Shown piece after piece: positions 9,311 to 21,300 of a DNA stretch of 64,000 nt. How positions within the stretch are numbered: the first letter of the stretch is position 1; each line of letters begins with the position of its first letter. The notes under the pieces are model-generated. The model searched no databases, was not told where the DNA came from, and was given only the letters and a program-made list of their open reading frames with translations. Source of the DNA: Undaria pinnatifida (taxonomy: Eukaryota; Sar; Phaeophyceae; Laminariales; Alariaceae); the NCBI GenBank assembly GCA_012845835.1, contig JABAKD010000027.1, positions 15,596,073-15,660,072 on the forward strand. Reading direction: 5' to 3'. The position numbers were made by a program, and so were the translations under genes.

Positions 9311-12300
9311 CTATGAATGCAGGACATAAGAAAACAGTACCAGATGCACAATAATCAGCACATAACACGCAGTACACAATAAACAACACACCCGTAAACA
9401 TTACAAAAACGGGTACTATACACACACCATGCAGAACCCCGTGCATAAAGCGTCTCGACATTGCCTTTGGTTGGGCGTGCTACAATAACAACCGCGAAAT
9501 ATATTGCACGCCATTTCTAAGTACGTTATTCCCGAAACGTGGATGCCGTTCGAAATTCCAAACGGACAAAAACAGGCAGCAGTGATGTGATGATCCGTCG
9601 ACAACGATGCTAAGCGCAACGGGGGCTATCTCGTATGGCCAGAGAATAACGATCGGAGAAGAAAAGAGCCGAGGTGGAGGGTTTCAACACCACCGGGCAC
9701 CGGACACGGGAGGCGATGCCGGCACTACACGCGACTGATTCTACGATAGCCCCCCCCCAAACCAGCTATTTTCTTTAACGAACGTTTCATGGCTGCTTGA
9801 CACGAGGAATGATGCTATATGAATAAAATATCTTCATGCATTTCCTTGGTTGCAAAGGACTAGCAGTACTATCGAACGACGACACCGGGGTGGCAAGGGG
9901 CACTGTATTTCAGGAGATACGGCCGGGAGCTGGTTTTAAAACCGGTGATTTCGTTAAAAAAAGTTGGGAAGGCTACCGTATAACGACTCACGCCATAACA
10001 CCATCACATGTGACGCAATACAGTCTGTTATGGTAATGCCCTGAGAGCCTAGCAAGGCGTAGGATCTTGAATGTGGATATCGGATAAAACGGGGTTTTGC
10101 TGGCGAGGTTTTTGACTATCCCGCCCTCGACTCCAGCGTTTTCGCAACAAAAAACGTTATTTCTCCGTAATTCCCCGTTTTCATTTTTCTGTTTCCTTTG
10201 TATCCATTCCCCGCGTTAATCTGAGGAAAGTGATATCTCTCGCGTCTGTCGATTCCGCCATTACCGCCGGATTTTCTGCAGTCCGTTTCCCGTCTTCGGC
10301 TCTCCGGTTTCGGTTTTCTGCTTTAGCATTTTTGTGAGGCTTCGTAGCCTCGCAGGGTAGAGGTGTGGGCATGATTTTTGAAGAGCAGCATCTGCGGTCA
10401 TGTTCTAGACCGTGGAACCGGTGCTTTTCCGAATTTTCCATATTTCTGCATATACGGCTCATCAGGGTGGGTAAGAGTGTTATGGTATTGCCTTGTGAGT
10501 CTAGCAATGCGTATGATCTAGGATGTGGATATGGGATAAAAAGGGCTTCGCATGCCTTGGAACGCGTGTGCGTATAGGAAAAAGGGGATGGTTATCTTGC
10601 ACCATATGGGCATATTGACCCTTTCATCCGTGACTGACCGGAAATAGTACAAAGAGATTCTCTCAGACAGGTGAGCGAACATCGTGGAACCTGCTCAGTA
10701 TAAAGACCTGCAAGACGGTGGCCAGTGTCTGTTATCAGGCCACGTCTTCTTAAACCACCGCATCCACCGCCTTGTTATCCATCATGGGGGTGAGAGGTGA
10801 GGGCTACACATACCTGTCCGGTCGCACGGGCGTGAGCCCCCAGAGTGGCCAGCATTCGGTACGCGTCAGAGGGGCAGACGCCCTTAAAAGGCTCGTCCAG
10901 AACCAGAAGCTTGGCCACGTCCGCGCGCATGAGAAACCTTGCGAGCTGCAGCCTCTGCCATTCGCCCTCCGACAGCCCAGACCTTTTCCAGAAAACATAA
11001 ACATCGCGGTAAACTCTTTTAATTCCGAAAAAATTATCTCCCACTAATTCCAAGTGTTCGTGCCCAAAAACGTGGGTGCAATTCTTAAAAGATGAATAAG
11101 AAAAAATTGTTGAAACATTGAGAAGAGTCGAAACGGAATAAATCCCACATGGTCAAAGAAAAAACGGACAAAAAGCTAAACAAAAGAAAAATGAACAAAT
11201 CGGACAAAAATCGGAACACACACAAGCAAGGGAGTCAAAAGACGCAAGGTAAAAATAAATAACAACACCTAACAAAGCAACCCACCAAACACAACAAAGC
11301 GGCCAACCAAAGCACCTACAGCAATCAACCCAAACAAAGCAACCAAAGCAACCAAAAGCAATCAAAGCAACCAAACCAGCCCAACCCGAGCAAAACAAAG
11401 CAAAAGCGACATCCTCACCTCCCCATTGCCTTCTCCCCAACCCCACCAGCCGCCGCAGCCGCCGCAGGCCCCCCTGCATCCTCCAACAAGGTATCATACC
11501 CGAACGGTAATGTGTCAATAATCGCGTCGGCTCCGCTTAGCCCCGCCGCCCTCCCCCACAGCTGTCGGTTAGAAAACTCCGAGGCATCCCCCGCGCCGAT
11601 GTTTTCTCCCGCGGTGAGCGCGAAACGCCCGGAAACCTGCAAAAAAGGCAGCGCGTACAGGGTTTTCAACCACCGAGGTACGGGACGCGGGGGCGGAAAA
11701 CCACCAAAGTTAAAACTCACATAAACAATGGCATAAATGCGAGAGGCTATACGCAGAAGTTTGCAATATTTCATGGGGTTTGTTACAGGGAATGGCATGT
11801 ATAAATATCGCTAAAACGTGATCTAGCCCCTAGTGGACAGTGCCCAGAGCAATTATTGTGCATATAGGAGGATGAGCGCACGTTGGAGAAAATATTTGCA
11901 GACCGCACGAGCATGATGCCCTACTGCAGCTGTAAGGCTAGCAGCGATATAGCACTATTGTTGTTTCGAACACAGAAACAGACAAAAATAGAAAGAGGTG
12001 GAGGGGGGGGGGGGGGGGAGGGGGGGTGCACGAGCAACGGCGCTACCGTAGCTGCCAGGCTGTTCTTGCTTTCAGCCATCCAAAACAGTTATCATAAAAA
12101 AGGTAAAGGAAGGGGGTAGGGCAAATAAAAACTGACCTGGCTGAGCCACGCAACTCGCTCCCGATAAGCCCCCATCTCCCACTCCCCAATCGGCCTGCCC
12201 TGAAACATCGCTTCCCCCCGGTCGGCCTTGACCATCCCCAACACCACCTGTAGTAATGCCGTCTGACGTCATGGAAACCCAAGGGGCACAGCGCCAAAGC

Positions 12301-15300
12301 GAGCGACGAAGACCAGGTCCATGGATGGGCAAGAGAAAGTGGCATGGAATGGTGAATCCGCAAGGTTGTTCTGGTGCGCAACGTGCAATGGTCTTTAGCT
12401 CTCAACGCGCAAAGGTCTATAGCTCTAAGGATGTGCCAAAAGCGACTCCTCCCCCTCTTTTGTCGAAGTCCGCCCCACAAGCGGTTCTTAGTAGGATGCA
12501 GCCCACCCTTGATGCAACTCGCCACACACCCCACAGCGCTGCGCGCTTGGTGCACGCAATGTCTGCTTAGTCGGCGAAAACCGACGTGCACCGTCCCGGC
12601 ATTGCAGGAGTGCGAGGGTCTGTGGCCTGTCAGAATATAGCCATGCATAAAATGATGAAAGCCTCACCGCCTCATTCACGCACTTTCCCCTGACCCCTCC
12701 CGGCCGATGACAGCTACCAAAGAGCCCGCGGGGGCATGCAGCTCAACCTAGGTCAGCGCCGACCCCCTCCCCTCCCCCCCCCCCCCCCCCCCCCGCCCCC
12801 TTACTCCCATCCCGCCCGCCTCCCCATCCCCCCTCTCTCTTCCCCCCCCTACGGCCATGCAGAATATGAGTACCCCGCCCCCCCCCCATCCTTACCTTCC
12901 CTGACCCCTCCCGGCCGAGGACAGCGACCACCGAACCCGCGGGGGCGTGCAGATCAACCCCGTTGAGAGCCGGCACCCTGCGTCCAGTGGGGGTGAAGTC
13001 CACCCCCTCTAGGCGTATCCCATCCGAAATCTCGGGCCCATCGTTGGTCCAGCCCCCTGAGCTTCCCAGGCCGGCCTCCTTACCGCCCCTGCCCGGTCGT
13101 CGCGAGCAGCAAGTAGGTAGGGGGGGGTTAGGGGGCGGGGCGGAGGGGTGATGTGGATGTGGGGGGGGGGGGTCTTGGCAGATGTCCTCATGAACGTAAA
13201 ACAAACGACAACCGCTCAACAACGAAGAAGAGAGCTGAAGAACACCGCTACAACATCAGCACAGCTACTGGGAGCACACCAGCGTCAGTATTAGTATTAG
13301 TAGCAGTGGTGTAAGTGCAAGTATCGGTAGCAGTACAGTAGTAGTGTTGGTTTAGTTCTAAGGTTAAGCAGTAGGTACAGCAGTGGCAAGCTTTTCCGAA
13401 AAGCGACGTCACGGTCTCGAATGACAACAAACGTCGACCAACGGTTTTTCCCTAATCAAAATTTCTAACCAAAACATTGACCAATCAGAAAACTGCGGGT
13501 ACGAAGTCCCACTCCCTAAGCTACCCGTCGAGACCCCGTTCCATTTCACACGGCGCACTCACAGCAACCGTATTCGTAGGACAACAGCAGTAGTCTATAG
13601 CAGTGGCAGAAGAAACAGTAGCAAACACGCCACAAGCTACACTGTCCCTCTCTTGCTTTCGTTCTATGCAGTCACCCTGCAAGTGTGCTATAACATGCTA
13701 CACTGTCGTATCCATCTTTTCGTTTCGTCCCGCGCAATAACCTGGTTTCGCCGCAGCAGAAGGCCATCGCAAAAGAGTACTGCAACAGTAGCTCTAATCG
13801 CCACGTAGTAGGACAATAATACAGCACTATTAATAGCAGTATTACAGACGATAAAGTAGTAATCGTAGCAAAAATACCATAAACCACGCTGCCACCGCCC
13901 CCTGTTCTCGTTTCCTCTCGTTTCATCCTATGAAATTACCAGCTTTCGCCGGAGCGGAAGGCCATCGCCTGCATCCTAGCTGCCGCCCCGCGCAAGACAG
14001 TCATTTGACCCAGGCAATGAAGAGCCCTCTGGAGGCTACCATACGTTAGCCAAACCTGACAAGGTGGAGGGAGTTGGTATTGAGGCGTGAAGGGGGGTAG
14101 GGGAGGGGGGGTGGGTGGCGAGAAAGTGAAGCGTTCTCTGGAGGCTACCGTACGTTATCCAAACCTCACAAGCGGTGGAAGGAGCTGGTAGGGAGACGTG
14201 ATGAACGGAAGAGGGGGGGTGTTAGCGACCGCGGAGGGGAACCGCATTGACACAAGGTACAGAGGAAGCGCGGAAAAAGCATGCATTTTCACAAGAGTGT
14301 CGCGATTGCCTACTGATGTTCTAAATACATACCGCACACGGTTATCGCAACAAGATAGGCAGTACGTATGTTCTTCACGGCTATAAGAGCCAATGGTTGC
14401 TGTTACCCCTTTTGGGACCACCATTAACTCCCGAAAACACTCTAGAAATATTAAAAACAACAAGAGCCAAGAGCAGAAACAACGTCCACCACTACCACCA
14501 CCAACGTCCACCACTATCACCGGGAACAAGAACAGGAGGAGTAACAACAACAGCGACGACAACAACGAGAACGTCGTTTTCGCGCACACCTGAGCCGCCA
14601 CGAGCGCTACGCGATCGGTCCCAAGGTGGTAGGCCAGCTCCTCGTCCACCGCAGCACACAGAGCGTACAGCGCGCCTGCTGCCATCGCGAGGTAAGCCAC
14701 GAGCCCTTTCACTGCTTGCAAGGGGGTCACCACTCGCTCTCGCCCCGTCTCCTGGGCTGCTTCCAGCAACGCCGAGTGCTTCTCTAGCAAAACCTGCTCC
14801 AGTGGTGGTAATAGTAGCAATAGCGGGAACGGTAACAGTAAACAGCAGTAACAATTAGCAGTTAAGTTATTAGTGGCAGTAGCAGTAGCAGCAGTCGCGG
14901 CAGCAACATAAACAGTTGCACTAGAAAGAGTAGTAACAGCGGCAGTGACAGTAGCAGTAGTAGTGATAGTAGCTGAAACGGCAACAGCATAGCAGTGACA
15001 GTAAGAGTAAAATAAACAGTAGCAGTAAGAGCAACAGCAACAGCAACAGTAACAGTAACAGCAGTAACGATACGACATCAACGCCATGCCGACGTGAAGA
15101 AGTGACACGCAGTATAGCATTGGGCCTCAAGCACTCAAAATATACATAATTTGCGCTCGCGGACAATTGTGCGATCTACAAGGGCTCTGCTCCGCGGGAG
15201 GCTGACGCCGCCCGCTACGCTCGTGCAAGAAGTATTTCAACTATTAAAAATGTGAAGGGGGCCAAAAGAAGAGGCCCATGATATGGTGCAACTAGCGATT

Positions 15301-18300
15301 TGAGAATGCCAAGAGCTACTTGTGCAGAGCTGATTGCCCTGTGCTGTGCTGTGTGCTTGTTGGCGACATCGTGTTCTGGTCGGCAGTACGGGGGTAAGTT
15401 GCAAAGCAAAAAACCCGAAGAGGACCGAGAGGGAGGACAATCAATGAAGAAAGCAAAACGACGAATACACACGTACATACCGGTACCTGGTACCTGGTAC
15501 TTCGCATGATACTTGGTACTGTGTGTTCGAAAGAAAGCACAGAGCGCAGCACGGCACAGCACCGCACCACAGGGCAAGGCACGGCACCGCATGGCACTAC
15601 GCGGCGCTGCGCTGTGCGCTGCTGAGCTATACCTGAGATTCAACAATATAGTACGTACAAACCTGGTGTGATGTACCTCGGTACTGCTGGATGATACTTC
15701 GTCAAATGAGACCTCATACATGTACGAAATTGTAAGTACAGCACAGCACGCAGCACGGCACAGCACGGCACAGCACCGCACAGTACCGCACCGCACGGCA
15801 TGGCACCGCACGGCATGGCACCGCACGGCATCGCACGGCAACGGCGGCGGCGCTGCTGCTCTGCTGCACGGTGCTGCTGCTCTGTTGAGCTAGCGCTGCG
15901 GTGCGCTACTGAGTTGAGCAGAGCACAGCTGGGACCTGGTATTATGATACTTTGTACTTTGTAAACAAAAGCCAAAAATAGAAGCCAGGTTTCAACGTGA
16001 TAAAATACGGCGTTTTTCAGGTGGGAAAGCTCTGAGGAGCTCTGTTTCAAGGCATCAAGGCATCTGAGCCCGCTCAGCGGTCCAGAAAGGAGAACGTCTT
16101 CACAAGTTAAAGAGTGAACGGAAAAAAATGGAGGCCACTCAGGAAATCGATATTTGTAAGCACTTCTATAAAGGGAGCACATGTTATACAAAGGGGTTGA
16201 ATGATGAATTGAATTATCTGTATTTCGTTCAAGACGAAATAGCAGTGCACACCCAACAAGAAACTTTTACATATACCTACGTATTATACCTCCTTTAGAC
16301 CACGAGCTTCGGCTTCTGCGCTAGCGACTGCTCCACCCTGCATGCCGCCCGACAGTTCCCCTGAAACAAGCAAAATAAACAAAATCAACGAAGACACGAC
16401 GAAGCCGACTTAAGACAGTCAGTAATAGCCGTTGCTAGAAACTCGCGTAGTAGGATAGATTGTAACCATCGTCAAGTTGTGTTGCGCTGGTGACCGGCGG
16501 CTGTCGTTGTATAAGCCGGCTTCAGCGATCTCGAAAGGGCTCCCTGTTTCTTTGGCGCAGTGTAAATTAGAAGCTCGCTTTTGCTTGTAAAAACTAGCCT
16601 TGACGGCCAGCCACTTCACAGCAATACGAAGCAAACACGGATCTCTTTGCCCTAGCCCGGCAACAACCCTGCAACAACACCCAACTCTCGCTCACCGGCC
16701 GACATGCCCCCAACCCAACCCCAAAATTAACCTACTGGCGAACCGTAATGCGGTCAACAAAAGTATTTGGCAACCTATCACACCCCCTTGTTATGACACC
16801 CCTACGGTATCCCGCCCGGAAGATAATGTTTCGAAAGTCCAACACGATCACCCGCTTCATCACCCGGGGTACGTCGTATATCACACCCTCTACGGTAAAC
16901 TAAACCACCCCGGTGATAACTATAAACCCCCCAAAAAATATCACCGGGGGTGTAATGTGCACCGTCATGTACGGCAGCCCAACCCTCGCTCACCGATAGG
17001 CGCGGCGCCGGCTCGGGCGGGGCTGGAACCTTGGGTGAGCCACAGGGCCAGGCTCTCGCACAGTATCAGACCCGCCGCTCCTCCTAGCAAACGAGAGGAC
17101 ATGGTTTCGGCTTTCGAGTGTTAGCGTAGCGCCGGTAGAATGGCGCGGATGACGGAATGGTAGTGAGCTATTTAGCTATTGTGCAGAGTCAACTCTCAAA
17201 AATATAATCTGTATTAGCAACTGAGCAGAGTTTGGGTGCAACGGTAAGGTTAGCATTGAGCACGGGGTTGTCACGGGTCATGGCTCGGCCCGCGGATCGG
17301 GTCAGGATAGTTCCAAAAACTCGTGGATCCAATTGGGTCGGGTCAGAAGGTGTTCGAAATCTCACGGGTTGGGTCGGATCTGGTCAGGAAGTTTTCAAGT
17401 CTCACAGGTCGGGTCGGGTCGGGTCACTCTGACCCGATCCGACCCGCGAGAAGTGGTCCCGCCCGTAAAAAGCCCCGGTATTTAGTATGCAAACCATGGT
17501 ACGTAGCAAAACATAGCACCACAACCCCTTTTGGGGCTCGATTGGACCGAACCCCCCTCCCCGATAGGGTGTGGTCTGAAAGGCCGCCCCTAATGGTGTA
17601 AGCGCACCGTACGAGTACAACAACAGCAGTGGGGCCTATGTAAGGCGGTACAGCGCGTAAGAGTTTTGGCAACCCTATTATCGAGAGACCGCCCTATTCG
17701 CAAAGGCAGCTTGTATTGAGAGTTACGGTCTTGCCAATCCATTTCAACCGCCCTAAATATCGAGTGGCCGCCTCCTTCTAACCGCCTTATACAGGCCCCG
17801 TTACCGCAGTGTCATGCAGCGCGCGTGTCGCACACTTCTTTGCGTGGAAGTAAGTGTAATCGAATCTATGATCCTTTACCCCAGCGGCGGACAAGCACTA
17901 CGATAGAGTTGATAGAGTTACAGTGGGTACCCCCATTTAGGAGCGCCCCGTGACAAGCCAAAACAAGCGCTCTTAACTAATACGGACACCCACTGTTAGC
18001 AGGATGAAGTATCAAAACAAAACAGGGGGCAAAAAAGCACCCGCATTTGTTTAATCGCGTTTGACTCGAATTATTTTGTTGGCAGGTCTTACCGGGAATA
18101 CAGAGCCTTAATCGAACAATCGTAGCGTAGAAGAGCTCGCCATAGGTGTCGATGGCGTCCTTTTTTGTGTGTAATTTCATCCTGTTAACAGTGGATCTCC
18201 GTAATAGAAATTGCTCTTATTCCTCTGAAGTATGTAGCGGGGAATATATAGCTTTTAGTATAGGCGGGGCAACGTCGATTTGACCGCTCTCAAGTCCCGA

Positions 18301-21300
18301 ATGCTATTTTTATGGGTGCCCTTAACGCCTTTACAACTGGAAACCCTTTTTGGGACCAAATTTAATCGAAGTTAGTACAGGGAGGGACTTTGGGGCTCTG
18401 AAGGGGGTAAATCGGGGTATCCATGACTGTAGCACTCTTCGGCCGTCATATTGTCTGAATGACGGGACTCCTTAACCCATCTTGACCCAAAATGGTCGAA
18501 ATCTGACATTTCTTGTTTTGGCAAAAAAAAATGTTTTTTTACCTACAGTAGGCCATGGGTTTGTTCATCACAAAAGCACTTTCAGTTTTGCTCAAAATAA
18601 ACGCATTTTGGGTGAGGTATCTTATTAATAGCGTAGTCCTCCTCAAGCGGTTAGGAGCCTCTGAAAAAAAGGTATACCTTAATATGGTGATGTCACCTCT
18701 ACCGTAGTGTGTGTCGGCTCGGGTTTCTTGGTACGAGCGACTCTGTAATGGTAACTTTTTCGACATGTTATCCCTCTGAAGTTCATATGTACAGTGGCGG
18801 TAGCTACTTTGAGATCCCGTCGGGGCAAACCAATTTAGGTGTCTTATCTCTAACAATGGTATTATTTTTTACTACTACAAACTTATTCTATACAAATTCC
18901 GTGTAGTTTCTTCTTCGTGGCATGCCGATTTATCCGGTCTTACCTCCCGAAACGTCTTAAACCGGATGGCCTTAAAAACGCGACAAAACAATTTAGGTGG
19001 TCTTATCTCAACTATAGTCTTATTTTTTACCGGTACTACTGCAAAGATAATCCTATACTAATCCCAATTAGTTTCTTCTTCGTGGCATGCCGATCTACCC
19101 GGTCTTAGCCCCCGAAACGCCTCGAACAGAATGGTCTTAAAAACGCCACAAACCACTTTAGGTGGTCTTATCTCCAACTATGGTCTCATTATTTACTACT
19201 GCAAAGATATTCCTATACTAATCCCAACTAGTTTCTTCTTCGTGACATGCCTATTTCCCCAGTCTGACCTCCCGAAACGTCTAAAACCGGATGGGCTTAA
19301 AATGTATTAAAAAGCGTATTATTGATAATGCCGTCGTTAACGCCGATGATCTTCATCCAATCAATCAATAGCGGAGGACGTGTGCTCTTTCCGCACAATC
19401 ACTAGTGATTACTCTCACACTGACGTGGATCACGTCTCACAAGAAGATGTTTGGTCGTCTTGTATTATTGCTCTGCTATTACTGCTTGCTTCCTGTTGAT
19501 TGGCTTGATTGTCTGGATTGTCTTCGTGGACCCGGTAGATGAGGGGTAACAGGGGTAGGACTCGTCGTGTACTCTGCGAGCCCTTTCCTCATGCTCCTCT
19601 TCTAGACTCGTTCGAACGTCTCTTTTCCAGACTCGTAGCTCTAACATACGTACGAGTACATGTAGATGCTAAGCCATTCTTGTATTTTCCCGCATTAATT
19701 TCCCGCGTGGAATACCATTCTACAAATCTTCCAGAACATACACACCACCAGTTCTTACAAAATCCTCGTCGTATGTGCCGCTTCGCATGAAATGGCTCAC
19801 CGACAATCTAATACTTCTGATCTTTGATTTGTACTGCTGTGAGCAGCACTAGCAACCAGAACACTTGCAACGCACATACTTTAACAGGTACATCACTCTA
19901 GCAGCATTATTGTAGCCCAGCATGGGTAAAACGGTACCGATAGTACCCCTAGCAGTAGCATGGGTAAACCTTAGGGTTAGGCCATGATGCAATACAGAGC
20001 AAAGCATGGTAGCATGGGTAAAGCGATGTGGGTATTGTACGATAGCAAAGCCCACAGCAAAAGCTTAAAGTAGAGCATAGCATTGCATGGGTCAACGTTT
20101 TTTTTAAGCTGTGCATAGCAAGCATTGTGGCATAGCAGTCTAGCACAGCATTGGTACAACGGCACCACCACCACTAACACACCCGGCACCCCCAAAAACG
20201 GCCGCCTCCTCCCAATCACTTGCACGGGCTCAACCCTCAACCCGAATCTCACGCGCAACGGCCTAACCACCCCCTCCCCGCCCCTCTCCCTCACCACCCC
20301 TCCCGCCTCCTCCACCCCCCTCCAACCCCCCAACCCCCCCATCACTCCCCCCCCGCGCGCCGCCCAACGTGAAAAGTATTTCTCTTAGAAGGAGAAAAGG
20401 TGATCCGCCTCGAAAGGAATACGTGGTCATTGGTCACATGACTAAGTCAAGCAACAAATGAGTGCGCCCCCCTTCCCCCCCCCCCCTCTTCCCCCATCTC
20501 GCCGCCGCTTCCCACCCGAGTCCCCCCCCCCTCACCTCCCAATGCCACTGGGCCACGAAGCGGCCATACCAAGTGCAGAACTAGCGCCGCCGCTGCCACC
20601 CCCGCTACTGCCCGCGTGATCCCCATAACTTGGCACATGTACGCCCAGGGTGCGAGGCTAAGCTTTTCGAAATCGATGGCAGCAGGTCTATCGCTTCCCC
20701 CCGCCACGCACACGCCAGCCTTGACCACGTAGAACACCCCCCGCGGGGAGGGGGAGGAGGCAGATAAGGCGTTCATACAGCGAAGGGGGGCGAGGCGGGG
20801 GGGCGTACTCATTGGTTGCTTGCCTGCGTCATTTGATCATTGACAACGCATCTTTTTTAAGACGGAGCATCGTTTTTTCTCCTAGTATAGACATTGAGGA
20901 GTAAATCATAGAGCGGGGGGGTAGATAAGGTGTTCATATAGCGAGAGGAAAAGGGGGGGGGGGGTAGAAATGGCGGTCATAGAGAGGTGGAGGGCGAAGA
21001 AGGCAGGGGGAGGGGTTGGGGCGGTGGTGGTGGCGGTGGCGAAGTATTCAGATTTATTCAAGCAAACTTTTTCAAGTACGCACACAAGAATTGTGAAATA
21101 TTCTAAAATACGAACCGTGTACACTAGCCGAGACGGGGTAGAGAAGGCGCTCATACAGAGGAGGAGGGCGAGGGAGGTGGGGGGGAGGGCTGCGGCGTTG
21201 GCGGTGGCGGTAACGATGTATTCCGATCATTTCAAGCAAAAGAAGGCCATTTCACAATTGTGAAACTTCTATAAATACGCCAAACGGCACCTGAAACGGC

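Noticed and set aside
10775-11053. Reading the ABC signature exon straight through to a stop at 10,775 (ending TSHPHDG)
   Set aside because: TSH looks like a switch His, but the donor CAG|GTATGT joined to the exon at 9,310 gives a full, normal domain end in the correct phase.
14155-15120. 321-codon open frame on the minus strand
   Set aside because: Most of it is AGT/AGC-type low complexity; only 14,590-14,793 has exon properties.
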